64,000 nt of DNA. Origin: Sipunculus nudus (lineage: Eukaryota; Annelida; Sipuncula; Golfingiida; Sipunculidae). Under the pieces are notes generated by a model. It did not search any database. It was not told the origin of the DNA and saw only the letters and a program-made list of their open reading frames with translations. Position numbers and translations under genes: made by a program. The stretch spans positions 61,317,389 through 61,381,388 of the forward strand of contig CM049315.1 in assembly GCA_026874595.1 (NCBI GenBank), written 5' to 3'. Positions within the stretch are counted from its first letter, which is position 1, and every line of letters begins with the position of its first letter. Shown here in pieces: positions 1 to 13,442 of this stretch.

Positions 1-172
1 ATCTTGGGGACATCTAACATTATGCTGAATTTTGGATTCCTAGGTCTTACGGTTTCAAAACGTGCCACATCTACGGACGGACGGACGGACGGACAGACGG
101 ACAGACGGACGGACGACGGACAATGGACCACGACTAAAGCTCAGATGACTTATAGTCAGCTGAGCTAAAAAT
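1..172 (+). repeat. Family I element, 3' arm
   Basis: The 3' end of a Family I Helentron-like element that begins left of the window. It holds the conserved arm, an ACGG microsatellite at about 72-120, and a terminal hairpin at 138-166 (AGCTCAG-TGACT / AGTCAGCTGAGCT) followed by an A-run. The same arm recurs near 4440-4580, 34980-35115 and 49000-49165. Confidence 0.75.
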
Positions 173-500
173 GCGTCAAAATTTGAAAAAAAAATACAGG
201 TAGTGCCATCAGTCTACTGGAACTGATGAAACACTCCATGATCAATTTGTATCCACAGAATCATGGCTATCAAGGCATTAGTTATTCAGATACTGGAGCT
301 TTTGTATCAAATTTAATAATTATTCTCAGGAGTACCAACGGGTCCTATAGCTCATAGAACATGAGTAACAGAGACCTTATTTCAGGCTTTTAAGGAAATT
401 TCTTATTAGTCTCCCTGGATGATAAGTAAGAAGTTTCTAGGTTCATCAGTTATGGTTTGTGTCGTTTTAACAGATAACCACTTCATTTGACAGACTCATA
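173..500 (+). repeat. Family I-type core repeat unit
   Basis: A core unit beginning at AATACAGGTAGTGCC, running through an 'aactgatgaaacactccatgatcaat' type segment and a '...gatactggagcttttgtatcaaat' type segment, to a final 'tttctaggttcatcagttatg' type segment. Similar units lie at about 870-1150, 1195-1480, 6545-6830, 21255-21480 and 58895-59165. No coding signal. Confidence 0.6.
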
Positions 501-509
501 AATAGAGAA

Positions 510-689
510 ACAAGGGACCAATCGGTCACTGTGCTTGACCTTGAAGGTAAAAATTTAATATAATAGCAAATGGAGTCTAAAAGGAAAAGGTAATATAGGC
601 CATGGCTAGTTGACATGATTGGTTTGTATTGATGAGTAAGAAATTGTTGCAAATAATATTTGTGAACAAATCATGCATTTCCTACTGTT
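510..689 (+). repeat. Family I 5' end, degenerate fragment
   Basis: Starts ACAAGGGACCAATCGGTCAC, a decayed form of the Family I 5' palindrome. It continues with the same body as the well-preserved copy at 47250 (including the 'ggtttgtattgatgag' stretch). It is cut off by the next Family I 5' end at 690. Confidence 0.5.
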
Positions 690-1556
690 ACAAGTGACCC
701 ATGGGTCATGACGCTCAGCCGACTGGCATGTTGACAATATGTCCTTGCACAGACAACTGATGAAAATTATGTAGGAGGCATCATAGTTCATGTATATTAG
801 CTCAAGTTCATCAAGACTCAGTGGTAAAAATTAGTGCCCTGTTAACAAACAACTGCATCTTTAAAGGTCTCAAAAATAGAGAAAACTGATGCAGAAACTG
901 ATGAAACACACCATGATCAATATCCATGCAAGAAATCATGGTGATCAAGGCATTAGTTGTTCAGATACTGGAGTTTTTGTAACAAACATTTAATTATTTT
1001 GGGGGGTACTTCAGAGCCCCATAGCTCGGACAATATGGGTGACAAAGACCTAATTTCAGGTTTCCAAGGAGACTTTTCATTGGCCTCCCAGCATGTCAAG
1101 AAAAAAGATTCTAGGTCTAGCTGTTATGATTTGTGCCCTGTTAACAAATGACCGCATCTTTTAAGGTCTCAAAAATAAAAAAAATAGCAAAAAAAATTGT
1201 AAAAATACAGGTAGCACCGCCAGTCTGCAGAAACTGATGAAACACTCCATGATCAATATCCATGCAAAGAATCATGGTGATCAATGCATCATTTGTTCAT
1301 ATACTTGAGCTTTTGTATCAAATTTTTCATTATTCTGTGGGGTACTTGGAGCCCCATAGCCTGAAGATTATGGGTACCAGAGACCTAATTCCAGGTTTCC
1401 AAGGAGATTTTTATGGACCTCTATGGATGTAAAGTAAGAAGATTCCAGGTCAAGTGGTTATGTTTTGTGCCTTGTTAACGGACAGACAGCTGGATGGCCG
1501 GACGGACGACGGACAAAGAGTGATCCCTATAGCTCAGATGACTTACTGTGAGCAGT
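690..1556 (+). repeat. Family I element with two core units
   Basis: The 5' end ACAAGTGACCCATGGGTCAT is followed by GCTCAGCC, the subterminal inverted repeat. Two core units follow. The 3' end (1485-1556) has a GGAC-rich microsatellite and a degenerate hairpin in which the second arm reads CTGTGAGCA instead of AGTCAGCTGAGC. The mutated arm suggests an old, inactive copy. Confidence 0.6.
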
Positions 1557-1572
1557 TTGGGACCAAAAGATG

Positions 1573-1969
1573 TACTGTAGATTCAGATAATATTGTGGGC
1601 TTAAAATTTCGTGGTTTTTGTACAAAACGCATATCGAGGGGTATTTGAATTCATGGAAAGACAAAGAAAACTTAAGGAAATTATGTTTATCAATACCTCC
1701 ATGTGCACAAGGAAGACGAGCATGATGTACACAGGTGGTCCGACTTAGATGCTTATCACACGGTGTGCCTGTACTGCGGTCGATTGGGTCAGTGTTGAAC
1801 AAACATGCTCCGCCCGACCCGAGCCTAACAAAGAATTAATCAGCTGTGACCGACACGTGCCGGGCGATACATGGGCTGTTAGTTGTAACACCCGATACAT
1901 AGGCTATCAGTTATAACACCAGATCACACCACGTTCACAGAAAATGTAAACCATCACAAAAAAAAAAAA
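1573..1969 (+). repeat. Unclassified MITE-like sequence
   Basis: Begins TACTGTAGATTCAG and continues with a TTTCGTGGTTTTTGTAC stretch. A related sequence lies in the opposite orientation at 5262-5349. The segment from about 1680 to 1969 is unique within the window and shows no credible gene. Its second end is not visible, so class and borders are uncertain. Confidence 0.35.
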
Positions 1970-4583
1970 ACAAGGGACCTATGGGTCACGGCGCTCAGCT
2001 GTTATATATGATAAAAAAATATGATTTAGAAATGAGGCACATGCTGGTTTTGTGTGGTAATATATATAAGCTGTATTATGAGTTGTTGTTGTTTAGCTTA
2101 TGTATGATTTTGATAGTACCTTTGGAGACAGGGAAGAGGATTGATTTCATTTATTTTATTAACAAATAGAGTACTATTGTCACACAGATTTTGACTTGGC
2201 CATATAACTTATAAGCACAACATATATATAAGAGTTTAACTATTTATAAAAAAAATTACAAATATTGTCCCAAATATAATTTTTATTAAAAATAATAAGA
2301 GAATCATATAATTTTTTTTAATTAAATATAACTGAAATGATTATTAAAATAATAACAAAGAATATATTCATGAATGCATCCATGAATACATTTTGAAAGT
2401 ATTTGCACTGGTATTCATATACTTTCATTTTTACCTGAATTCCCATTCTTTATGCAAGAAATTTTATAATGGATTACATATTCATATTTGTATTTAAATA
2501 CAATTGCAAAGCATTCGCACCATGTCTTGTATTTATTCAGTTTTCACCAAATAATGATGTTGAGAATCCAGAATATACAAAATTCACACATTTAAATAAT
2601 GATCATAAGTACCTGGTTTTATGGCTTTTATTTATATTTAAAAAAATGTAATATATTCATTTTGGACTAATTTCACATTGATGTACACACTAGACACAGA
2701 ATCTAGATTAATATTATCAACTGCATCTTTGTCTATCATTAATTTCCTTCATATGATCCCTAATGATTAGTAAAGAATAAAATGATTTACTTTTTTATCA
2801 TTAAAATTGAACTGAAAAATACCATAGGTGACTGCATGGTGTTATTTGGAATATGTGACATTCTATCCATCGATACAAGATTCTTATATCATCAGTAACT
2901 GCAAGTTAATTTCCTGTTATTATAAACTAGCAAATTCCTTTTCTATTTTTCTTTAATTTGTTATTAAAAACCAATAAAAAATTATTAATTTATTGTTTAT
3001 TGTTATGTTGTTGGTTAAAACTACTAGATAAGTTGGGTTGGACACCTGGATCAACTGTGGCTGGCCATAAGCTGCCTGGCTGCCCCAGTGGATGCCTCGC
3101 CTCAAGCATGCATAATTTGCTGAAAGTTCAACAAGGTCAACATACAAGTGACTCAAGAGGGGCTGGAGAGAGCCAAGGTCTGACATGGTCTCATAAAAAC
3201 ATTAATAAAAGCTACAATTTTTGGCCAATTTCTTTCAGCTTTCTAAACTAAAAAGCTGAAATCCTTATGTGTGCATGATATGAAAATTATATCAACAGTG
3301 CTCACAGGAAACAAACATGCCATGGTCAAAGTTGGGCAAAATTAAAGGTACTAATTTTTTATTTATACTAATAACTTATAAAATTTGAAAAATTCAAAAT
3401 AATTTTGGGTATTCAATTGAATCTTGATTAAATAATGTTACATCCCTGACAAAAAAAATCTCTAGCTTCAGCAATCCCCTTGTTAAGGGAGTAAATATAT
3501 TTCTTGATTTTTTACAAAGTGCATTATGTTTGGGCCCATAACTTAAAACAATTACGCGATACTGATATCATTTCTGGCATGTGCATAGAGAATGTATAGA
3601 AAAATATGTATATTATATATGATTAAAGTCAGATCAGTGGTTTTGATATTAGGCAGTCTTGAAGTGTAACAATGGGTTTTTTAATGGAAAAATGAAGTTT
3701 TTCATTAATATCTCAAAGGTATTAAGTCCTAGTGACCAAATTCTTGGCATGGTAGGGGATTTTGGAGACATCTAATTGTATGCCAAATTTTAGGAACTAA
3801 GAGCTGAAGCTGGGGAGCTTAGCTCTTGCAAACTGCATAACACTAGCTTGATGTAAACGATATGTTACATGGTGCTTGAAAACTTGAATAAAATCTACAG
3901 TTTTTGATCAACTGGTTTCAAATTTTTGGTGTTAGCAGACAAAACGCTAACAAAAACATGCTGTGAAAATTAAATCCACAGTCCTTACAGGAAAAAAACG
4001 TGCCATGGTCAAAGTTGGGAAACATTTAAGGTACCGTTTTCTTATTTTTGTTAATATTTTAAAAAATGTAAAAGATTTTGATCTAATTTTGGGTATACAA
4101 TTTAATTTTGATTAATTAAAGTTATATTACTGGAAAAAAAGTCCATAGCTCTAACATGTTTTAAATGTGTGAAGTGACCAAATATCTTTCCTGATTTTTT
4201 ACAAAATTGGGCCCATAACTTTTTTAAATTATATAATACAGACATAATTTCTGGCATGTACATAAGAACTATATAGAGGAATATTTATGGTAAATATGAG
4301 GAAAAATAGATGAGTGGTTTTGATATTAGGCAGTCCTGAAGTGTGAAAATAGGTTTTTAATAAAAAAAATTGAGGTTTTTCCTAAATTTCTCAAAGGAAT
4401 GAAGTCACAAAGACCCAGTTTACGACTTGGTAGGAGATCTTGGGGACATCTAACATTATGCAGAATTTTGGATTCCTAGGTCTTATGGTTTCAAAACGTG
4501 CCACATCTACGGACGGACGGGCGGACGACAGACAATGGACCACGACTATAGCTCAGTTGACTTATAGTCAGCTGAGCTAAAAA
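1970..4583 (+). repeat. Family I element, long form
   Basis: The 5' end is ACAAGGGACCTATGGGTCAC then GGCGCTCAGCTG. The 3' end is an ACGG microsatellite (about 4511-4527) and the hairpin TAGCTCAG..CTGAGCTA at 4549-4579 with an A-run. The interior holds a stretch (about 2645-2921) that recurs at 43819-44101, and the duplicated arm seen in other long copies ('gggcccataact', 'gtggttttgatattaggcag'). It is non-coding; ORFs inside are short and not conserved between copies. Confidence 0.6.
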
Positions 4584-5261
4584 ATGAAAAGGGACCGTCC
4601 ACATGAAGGTTTTAAACTTTTGTTTTAAATCTAGGCGGTAGTCACATGTAGCGCCTGTAAATCCCTGACGGGGCGGTGAGACAAGACGCGGTTAATTTGT
4701 CATTCATCATGTCAGCTATATTTGGAGATTATAAAGAAATAGTTTGCCTAATAGTATTCTGCGGCGCTTACTTAAGCTTACATATATGTACAACTACCGG
4801 CAATATTCGGAAGAAGTACCGCCTGCATGTTTTAGTAATGGGTCACTGTTATGCACGCAACTGTTGTCGCAATATTCGGAATTAGTTCTCTTTCGCCTCC
4901 CGTGGTAATCGCAGTAATGCAAATGAGTTTATTTCTAGTATTTTTCTTGAATTTTTCACCCGAAATGTTGATAAGAGAAATGTGGGGATACATTTTCAGT
5001 TTATATAATACTTTAATATTGTTATATTGTAAAGATATCAAGGGGCCGTGTTTGTACGATATTATGGGAAATAATTTTATTTTTATATTAATTTATGAAA
5101 AGTAATTCAGTGCATTTAATAAATGTATCAAAAACAATAAAAAAATAGTATGAACAATTTTTGTATCTTATTGAAAATTCAGCCAGCGGTAACAATTATA
5201 TATAAAGTGGACCACCACCTGCCGTTAAGATGCAGTATAACCTCTGACCGTGTGATTTTTT
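4584..5261. other. No gene seen; unassigned single-copy sequence
   Basis: This stretch is less AT-rich than its surroundings at its left end and has no second copy in the window. Overlapping ORFs of 69-84 codons on both strands show no recognisable domain, splice sites or codon pattern, so I do not call a gene. Confidence 0.4.
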
Positions 5262-5349
5262 TATTGTTGGAATCATGAATTCGTGGATTATCTTCATCCA
5301 CGAAAACCACGAAAATAAAATCCCAACTAATATTTCTGAATCTACAGTA
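5262..5349 (-). repeat. MITE-like sequence, second copy
   Basis: Read on the minus strand it starts TACTGTAGATTCAG and contains TTTCGTGGTTTTCGTGG, matching the start of the copy at 1573. It interrupts Family I sequence that resumes at 5350. Full borders are not resolved. Confidence 0.35.
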
Positions 5350-5502
5350 TATTAATTATTACCATGATCATTGGTTGGCTTTTTGATAAATTGTTGACAG
5401 TACAGTTGTTTACACATTTGTCCCACTGCACCTATTTTTTTATAATATAAATATATTATTAGATATATGTATTTTTATTTATAAAATGTATACATTTGAA
5501 AT
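5350..5502 (+). repeat. Outer Family I fragment, left part
   Basis: Matches the interior of the copy at 47250-49168 (CCATGATCATTGGTTGG..., then a run to GTATACATTTGAAAT). It is interrupted at 5503 by another Family I 5' end. Its continuation resumes at about 16321, on the far side of the nest. Confidence 0.5.
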
Positions 5503-5617
5503 ACAAGGGACCCATGGGTCACGGCTATCAGCTGAAGTTTGAAATTTTTGCAAATGCAAAATATGTAAAATATCCTATAAAAATGTTTTTCATATATATA
5601 AGCATATGAGAAGCTAA

Positions 5618-5702
5618 GAGGAAAGGGGCCCTCCTACTTTGTTAAGTAAAGTTCAAAATAGAGGAAAGGGGCCCTCCTACTTTGTTAAGTAAAGTTCAAA
5701 AT
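5618..5702 (+). repeat. 43-bp tandem duplication
   Basis: The unit beginning GAGGAAAGGGGCCCTCC at 5618 is repeated exactly from 5661. The related Family I copy at 33251 has one diverged unit, so this is a recent local duplication. Confidence 0.85.
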
Positions 5703-5918
5703 ATATGATTGCAAAATTAATACTCTAACAAGACTGTCACGAAGAAAACCAGTAAAAGTTTTGAGATACTGTGATGCATATGAAAAATTTACAGTTGAAA
5801 GGCAAGTGGACAGAATAGACAAATACCTTTATTTCACTTTCTAGGGAATAATACATTTAAGTTTATATTAAAGAGTATTTTTTTAGCATATCCACTAGTT
5901 TTATAAATTTATAATAAA

Positions 5919-8900
5919 ACAAGGCGTACAGGCCTAATGCGACCCCGTGCATTGGGAAATACACCAGGTATAATGCTTCAAAGCTTGACCATTACTTCTC
6001 ATGTATATGAACAATGCAGGTACTAAACATTTTGAATAAGAAACAATTACACAAACATCATTGCTGAAATTCTGGCATGGGTGCACACAACACAACTAGG
6101 GACCCATGGGTCTCAACGCTCAGCTGAATTTGTCTATAAGGATATTTTTAAAGAAATTTTTCAGAATGACAGTCCTGTGACCTTAAGCAATGACCTTGTG
6201 ACCAAAAAATCTTAGAACTTAATATCCTTGAACTTGCAGCATTAGGATTATTGTAACAATCCTTTAAAAAGTGACCTTGACCTCTGACCAGAAAACCTCA
6301 AATTCTACATGTTTCCACACTTTAGGCAAATAAGCCATGTGTGAACGTTGGAAAGTTTAGGATGAAAAGTTTGATTTACAGTGCATTCACACAATCATTT
6401 TAAAGATGTGGCTCCTGTGACCTTCAACTTAGATCGCTGGACCCTGGTAATCAAAATGAATTTACTTTTGTGGTTGGTCATTATTGAATCAAGTTTGAAG
6501 CCAGTTTATTTTTAGTAAATAAATATAAAAAATATTCGTTAAAATAGAAAAAATACAGGTGGCGCCACCACGTTTCAGGAACTGACAAAACTAGTCATGG
6601 TCAATATTCAAGGCAAGATTCATGACAAACCATGCATTAATTATCAAGATATTGGAGGTTTTGTATCAAATTTTTTACTATTCTGGGGGGTACTTTCAAG
6701 CCCCTTAGCTCAAAGGTAATAGGTCGCAGTGACCAGGAGTTCCAAGGAGATTTTTTATTGACCTCCCTGGATTATCACTTATAAGTTTCTAGGACCAGCT
6801 GTTACGATTTGTGCCCTGCTAACGGGCGGCCAGATATCCGTATGGACGATAGACAAAGCGCCATTCCTACACCTCAGTTGACTTACAGTCAGCTGAGCTA
6901 AAAATGATTGTAGCTGGCACCACCAGTCTTGTATACAACGAAGCTATCAGAGATATATACATAAGCCCAAGTTCAGACTGATATATCAAACCCCTCCTGA
7001 GAAATAAGCAGGGACACACACTGTGCAAAAAATGATTGTAGGTGGCACCTGCAGTCTTGTACACGACAAAGCTATTGGATAAGTATAAATATGCCCAATT
7101 ACAGGATGATATATTAAGTTCCTCTATAGAAATATAAGCAGGCACAAAAGTCACACACTGTGAAAAAGTCACTGTAGGTGGTGACACCTGTCTTGTGAAC
7201 GAGAAACCCATCAAAGACGCATAGACAGAACAAAATATCAGGCCAATACATCAAACTTACCTTAAGTCTGATGCATGGGGCTGACCACGCTTAGGTGAGA
7301 AAGGCAGTTGCCCCTAGTGAAGTGTGACAAATTTGCTTGCTCAGGCTACTGCACTGAGTGAACTCATGACCTGCACCTGGCTAGACTGGGTGAACTTTTG
7401 ACCTGTACCTGGCTGCACTGAGTGAACTTTTGACCTGTTGCCTAATCTGATACAGTTGGCAGTCTGCCAAAGCTATAAATAGATTGGCTCCACATGCAAC
7501 CCTGAGAGGCATGACACCCATGAGGTGATCACATGGTGCCCATGAGGTGTTCACATGTCACCCATGAGGGGATCACATGCCTTGTGCTTGGCTGCACTGA
7601 CTGAACTCTTGACCTATATCTGGCTGCACTGAATGAACTCTTGATCTATTGCCAAATCTGAAACAGTTGGCAGTTTCTTAACCTATTTAAATATACAGAC
7701 ACAATCTTAGCCTGCTGGCAAATCTGTTTACACATACTGAAAGACTTTGGCTAAAATGCATTTTTTCAAGCTGAAATATTCATAAACTTTTTATCAAACT
7801 ATCTAGAATAATAAAAGATGCAGTTTTTTCATAAATAAGCTGAATCCCACAACATTTGATATATGACAGATTATTGCATAAAATCTGGGGATAGTAGTTC
7901 CTTCTATTCTGAGAAATTTTGGGTTAATGTACAGATGACCAATGACCCCCATACAAAAAAAAGTCAATGCAGGTGACCACCAATACCTGAATTTCATATA
8001 TGGCTCATGTGACCAACACTGGCAGAAAATTTGGTGATGATAGCTCCGGCCGTTTCAGAGATTGTCATTTTAGTATGCTTTTTCGGACAGATGACTAGGT
8101 TAAACTTCCTGTAATTCGGTAAAAATTCACTGACTTGAACCATCTGAACAAACTTGAGAGAGATGATATAAAAGGTTATTTCTATTAAATATTGAACAAA
8201 TTGGCTTGACCGTTTCGGAGGAGAAGATTTTTTAAGGTTTTTTAGCTTTTTCTCTATAAAATCTGAGAAAATGCAGATTTTTTTCAGATGGCTAATTTTT
8301 TGCATTAAATTTCATGATGCTAGCTCCAGTCAATCCAATAGTATGAGTTAACGTATACCTGTGATTGTAAACATTGCCTGGCATGAGGAATATCTAAAAT
8401 CATTAATCTACATTTTTTAAAAGTTTTAAAAAAAACATTCTTGTCAATATTAACCAAAGATAACCTGAAATCTAAATGTCTGGAGGCATGATGTAACGGA
8501 TGCTGATAAACTGGTTCCAGGCTAGATGTATCTGCTTCACACAGCTAACATATATGGTAAAATGACTCAATTCAATCTTTATTATTCAGCCAAAATTCAT
8601 TCTTTGGAACCATAAAAGACAATTAATTATTATAAGAATTATTCAGGGGATTATTCTTGTAAAATATTAAACAAATTGGCCTCAGTGGCGTCACTCAAAA
8701 AACGTTTTGCAGGTTTATAACTCATATGGGAAAATAAAGCAAAATGGCTAAGTTAAGCTTCCCATAACTCAGCCAAAAATCACTGAACCAAAACCATTTG
8801 AACAAACTTGAATTATCAACATCTAAGGATAATTAATGTGTGAGATGTAAGAATTTGGCCCAGTGGTTTTTGAGAAGAAGATCTTTGTAGCCGCTGAGCT

Positions 8901-9591
8901 AAAATGGGCTGTTATGGCATATGACTAAATTCAGCTTCCCATAACTCAACCAAAAGTCACTGAACTGAGACCATTTGAACAAACTTCAGATAGCACTACC
9001 CTAGGATCATTTCTGTGCGATATTAAACAATTTGGCCATATGGTTTCAGAGAAGAAGATTTTTGAAGCTGTCATTATGATATGGGCACTGATGACCCCCG
9101 TACAAAAAAAAAGGCTGATGCAGGTGGCGCCACCAATACCTCAATTTCAGATATGACTCTTGTGACCAACATTAGCATAAAATTTGGTGATGATAGCTCC
9201 AGCCGTTTCTAAGATTGTAATTTTAGTATGCTTTTTTTGACAGATGACTAAATTCAACTATCTGTAACTCTGCCAAAAATTACCGAACTTAAACCATTCA
9301 AACAAACTTGAGAGAGATTGTTCCAGGGATCATTTCTGTGAAATATTGGACAATTTGGCTTAACAGTTTTGGAGAAGAAGATTTTTAAAGCTTTTTTAGC
9401 TTTTTCCCTATAAAATCTAAGAAAATGCAGTTAGCCAAAAAATAAGCAAAATCCAATAGAGTTTTTTAGATGACTAATTTTTTGCATAAAATTTCTTGAT
9501 GTTAACTCTTGCCGTTTTTAAGATAGTATAGGTTAACGTACAGACGCTGACAACGCCACACCATTGCATAAGCTCACAGGTTCGCTAAAAA
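5919..9591 (+). repeat. Family II element (copy 1)
   Basis: Starts ACAAGGCGTACAGGCCTAAT and ends ATAAGCTCACAGGTTCGCTAAAA. The 5' subterminal segment (GCGACCCCGTG here, GCGAACCTGTG in better copies) is the inverted complement of the 3' CACAGGTTCGC. The interior holds about 125-bp core units (6905-7260), then longer units with GGTGGCGCCACC (9128) and AAAATTTGGTGATGATAGC. A Family I copy sits inside at 6095-6904. Confidence 0.65.
6095..6904 (+). repeat. Family I element inserted in Family II copy 1
   Basis: The 5' end ACTAGGGACCCATGGGTCTC..GCTCAGCTGA and the 3' hairpin CTCAGTTGACT..AGTCAGCTGAG (6871-6899) plus AAAAA bracket a compact element of about 0.8 kb. The left half carries 'gtgaccttgacctctgacc' type repeats. 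The right half has one core unit with GGTGGCGCCACC at 6559. Family II core sequence resumes directly after it. Confidence 0.65.
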
Positions 9592-11137
9592 TATCTAAAA
9601 TATAAGTTAAACTATAATACGGGTAGTCGACAAGCAACTACGTGTATCCACCTAAATCAGAGTGGAACGGGTGAAGTGAGGCATGCATTGAGTGGCAAGG
9701 GGAAATAAAGTGAGGTGTGTTGCATATAAGCATGGATGTCTGCAGCCCACATGTGTTTGAAGGTTGCGCCACCTACCAAAAATCCAGAAAGCTGTCCAAG
9801 TTGCATACATATACAAAATTTTAGGCAAAAGGTCAAACCACTACATGTATGTGAGTGATTTTATCCCACAGCAGACAAACAGAAGGACTTGTGCAAAAAT
9901 GGTGGCAGGTGGCGCCACCAATTTTGTGTATGATTACGAGCTATGTGAGATCTATACACATGCAAAATAATTTTTAGGCAGATAAGTCAAACCACTAGAG
10001 AGATATGAGTGATTTTAGCCCACGGCAGACTAACAGACAGACTCTGTACAAAAATGGTTGCAGGTGGCCCCTCCACTTTTGTGTTTGACAAAGAGCTATG
10101 TGAGATCAATACACACGCAAAATTTTGGCCCAATCGGTCAAACAGTTCCTGAGATATGAGCTTGGATGTCTGCAGCATAAACTAGAATGTAGGTGGCGCC
10201 ACCTGTCAATAATATCTAGAAAGCTGTCCAGGATGTATAAACCTGCACAATTTTAGGCAGGTTTGTCAAACCATGATTTTAGCCCACGGCAGACAAACAG
10301 ACGGACACTGTGCAAAAATGGTTGCAGGTGGCCCCTCCAGTTTTGCGTATGATAAAGAGCTACCGTAATGTCTACTTGAATTCGTACAGGAGAAAATAAT
10401 TATTTTTCTCTGTGTTGAATTAATATATGTAAAATATGAAAAATTAGAGTATTGCAGGAGAGAAGATCGTTTGACACCTGAGAACTGGCAATCGGCGACA
10501 ATAGAGGATGTACGGCAACTCTCATGTTAATTATTATTTAACACTTGTTCGGGAATATATGTGAGCGCTGCTGGTGAAGAAAAAGATATCCAATATATCC
10601 CGTAACTGGCATTTTATAAACCGGTGTTTTATATATATATATAATATACAGGGTTTTAGCTGCGCCGGTCTGGGGTTACCGGGATGGCCTGTACTGCTGG
10701 CCGGAACCAGGGAACAAACTAAACATTTGTAACCCACAGACCGGCACAAAAGATCATACAGATCGTCAAAAATTAGGCTACCGGCCATAGAACTTCAGTA
10801 ATTTATTACCCCAAACTGTTAAATTTGTACCTCATTAGTATGTTAACAAATTTATTTGATCACGGCTGTGGTGCAAACAAAATTGACAGGAGTCACTGAT
10901 CACCTTAATATTACACATCAAATAAATTATTGGTAAACAAACAAGAAACGAAGTGTTTCACAGTTTAGACATGAAAGGAAAACATCATTAGCCAGGGGTC
11001 TCTCACGGCATACAGTGGTGCGTAGCATCATTAGTGGTAAGAAAATGGGCTATTGTTTTGTAATTCTTCATGGGAACATTTAATTCATTTACGAACATTA
11101 TTTGTATGGATTGCAGATTACGCCCAAAAAAATGGTA

Positions 11138-13133
11138 CCGTAAAAGTGTTGCAGAAGTCGCATCCTTATTACAAGTCGCACCCTGACTTTTAGGAACGCC
11201 CTGGGGAATAGCCGTTCAATTTTAGTTTCAGGAAAAGTCCATTATATAGGTCGCACCCAGACTTCAGAGGCATCCCAACCACCTGATACATATGGAATTT
11301 GAGTATCATTCCTTGCGATGCAAGACTACAACCAACGTCCCTGTAGTACTTGTGGTTTAAAAACTAAATAAACCATTTAAACATAAAAATAATTGGACAA
11401 CTTTAGTACAATGCTTAAATTTAAGGAATAACAACAGAATCTTAACATATAAAGTCGCGGTTTAATTGTCAGGCAAGATTTGTACAGTGCCAAAGGCAGC
11501 TGCCTCGGATAACATTTTGTGCTGTGAAACGATGTCATTGTTGCCATTTCTTACTAGGTTAAGTAACATTAGAATGCAAATATCAAGTTAAATGACTGTA
11601 TTAATAATCGAAAAGAGTCTGAGGCAAAATACTATCACAATCGAGCAACTTTTTAAATCGTTAAAGATCGTCAAACGTAGGATGGATTCATTACACTGAT
11701 TAGTTTGCGTACACGTGACGAGTCCCAATCCGTCGCATTGGGCATGATTTTAACTGACTTAAGACAACTGAAAGATGGAAAGAATAATTGAGTTTGAATT
11801 TTTTCACCTAATTTCTGAAATGGGCTCTAAAACTGAATTTAGTAACCCTTGAATTAATTGTTACAACTTACCATCTAGACACAGCACATACTGGTATTAC
11901 TGAAATCACTGATCATATGTCAGTCAACAAGGGGATAATGAACGCTTTATTGACTGGTCAGTTAATTTTAAATACACATAATTGAATTTACAGGTATTAT
12001 GTTTACTGAGACTAATGATTTTTTTTATCTCGAAAACCTATTTCCATCGTTATCAGTGATTATATTCAAATTGCTTGGATGTATGGCAAACTCAGCTGTG
12101 TTGAACTAGATCCGTCATGACACCAAACGATGCCGGTTCCCGTGGAATTTAGTGATGTATGTGGCATTTTAAGTAAATAACATATATACCTGTATGCTGT
12201 TTGTTATTTTATTGTATTGATTAATGTGTCTTCATTTAAAAAAAAATCACGAATACGTCTACGCACAATTGACCGTAATGCATGCATGCCGCCATATTGT
12301 TGACCGGGCATACGATCGTCCTGAAAGAGACACGGGTAACACACGAAGCAAATCGAATATTTGCAGCTCACGTGAAACGTTATAACATTGATATCCAAAA
12401 CGCTTCAAAACCATGTGATGGTGACAGTGAAGTAATGGTTTTTTATATGAGAGTTTTTAACTGTGGATATCAGTCACGGAAGGCTTAGTTGACATGGGGA
12501 TGTAAAGGTCATTGCACGGGTGACCCAGGGCTTGAACTTCCACTACACGGCTTCAAAGGTCAGCTGGTATTCAGCAATCAACCGGGCAGGCAAAAGAATT
12601 CACGACGTGTCTGTAGTGGATCAAGCTTGAATGACACGCAACTTTACAAGTATAAACGGATATGGAACCGCTAGTTTTTCATAACGACAAGCATACCCAT
12701 ATAGTTAAACGCATAGAAAATGAACATCAAAGAGCGGCAGACTGGCATATGCGTCAAATTGACTCATGATATAACAGTAACGCAGATTAGGAAGTGTCAC
12801 TAGAATTGCGACTTGTCACAACGGGTAGGCCTTGAACTGGGCAAATTTAAAATTTGCATTTAATGTTAATAAAATGAAAATTCTGTCAGTTCACAAAATA
12901 TAAGCCATAAGAGATGGTTAAAAGTGTAAATTATTGGAAAAAGACGTTTCACAAGGCACTGGTTAAAGGTATTGCATATTATCGCTCAACTGACGTCGTT
13001 CCATGTACCGGGAAAGCTGACTGAAACGGGATACATATGTATTACAAGTCGCACGCCGACTTTGCTAGAAAATTCTAGTTTTTAGAATTTGATTTCCTAG
13101 GACAAGTCGCGACTTCTGCAACGACTTTTACGG
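11138..13133. mobile_element. DNA transposon with TA target duplication (inner)
   Basis: The left end reads CCGTAAAAGTGTTGCAGAAG. The right end, reverse-complemented, reads CCGTAAAAGTCGTTGCAGAA, matching over about 25 bp with one inserted base. Both are flanked by TA (11136-11137, 13134-13135). It shares the terminal CCGTAA with its host element. The interior has only short ORFs (65-92 codons) with no recognisable domain, so it is called non-autonomous. Confidence 0.7.
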
Positions 13134-13369
13134 TAATGGTGATTTTGTTAAGGGGTTAATGAAATTTATTCGGGGTGCCACCTGGCAGCAAGTAAACTTA
13201 TTATAGCCGTGAATATGTAAACTCACCAGATTTATTTATATATTTCAATAAATTAAATGTTTATTTTACCCGTTTGGTAGTTTCAGTGGAAAGAAATAAA
13301 TGAAAAAAATATATGTTTATCATATTTTTAAACTGGGATGGGAGAATAACATCAAAGGGGAAAGAAAGC

Positions 13370-13442
13370 TGATAGGTTTGAACCAAGGGCACATAGTTCA
13401 CACTATAACTGTTCATGCGCCTCTAACCAAATGGCCACAGTA
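13370..13442 (-). ncRNA. tRNA-like sequence (possible SINE head)
   Basis: On the minus strand an A-box-like TGGCCATTTGGTTAGAGGC is followed about 30 nt later by the B-box GGTTCAAACC. The order and spacing fit an internal RNA polymerase III promoter of a Ser/Leu-type tRNA. The acceptor arm does not pair, so this is a decayed tRNA-derived sequence or SINE head rather than a functional tRNA. Confidence 0.35.

Noticed and set aside
4676-5105. Overlapping ORFs on both strands as a small gene
   Set aside because: Hydrophobic low-complexity translations without domain, and the opposite strand is equally open.
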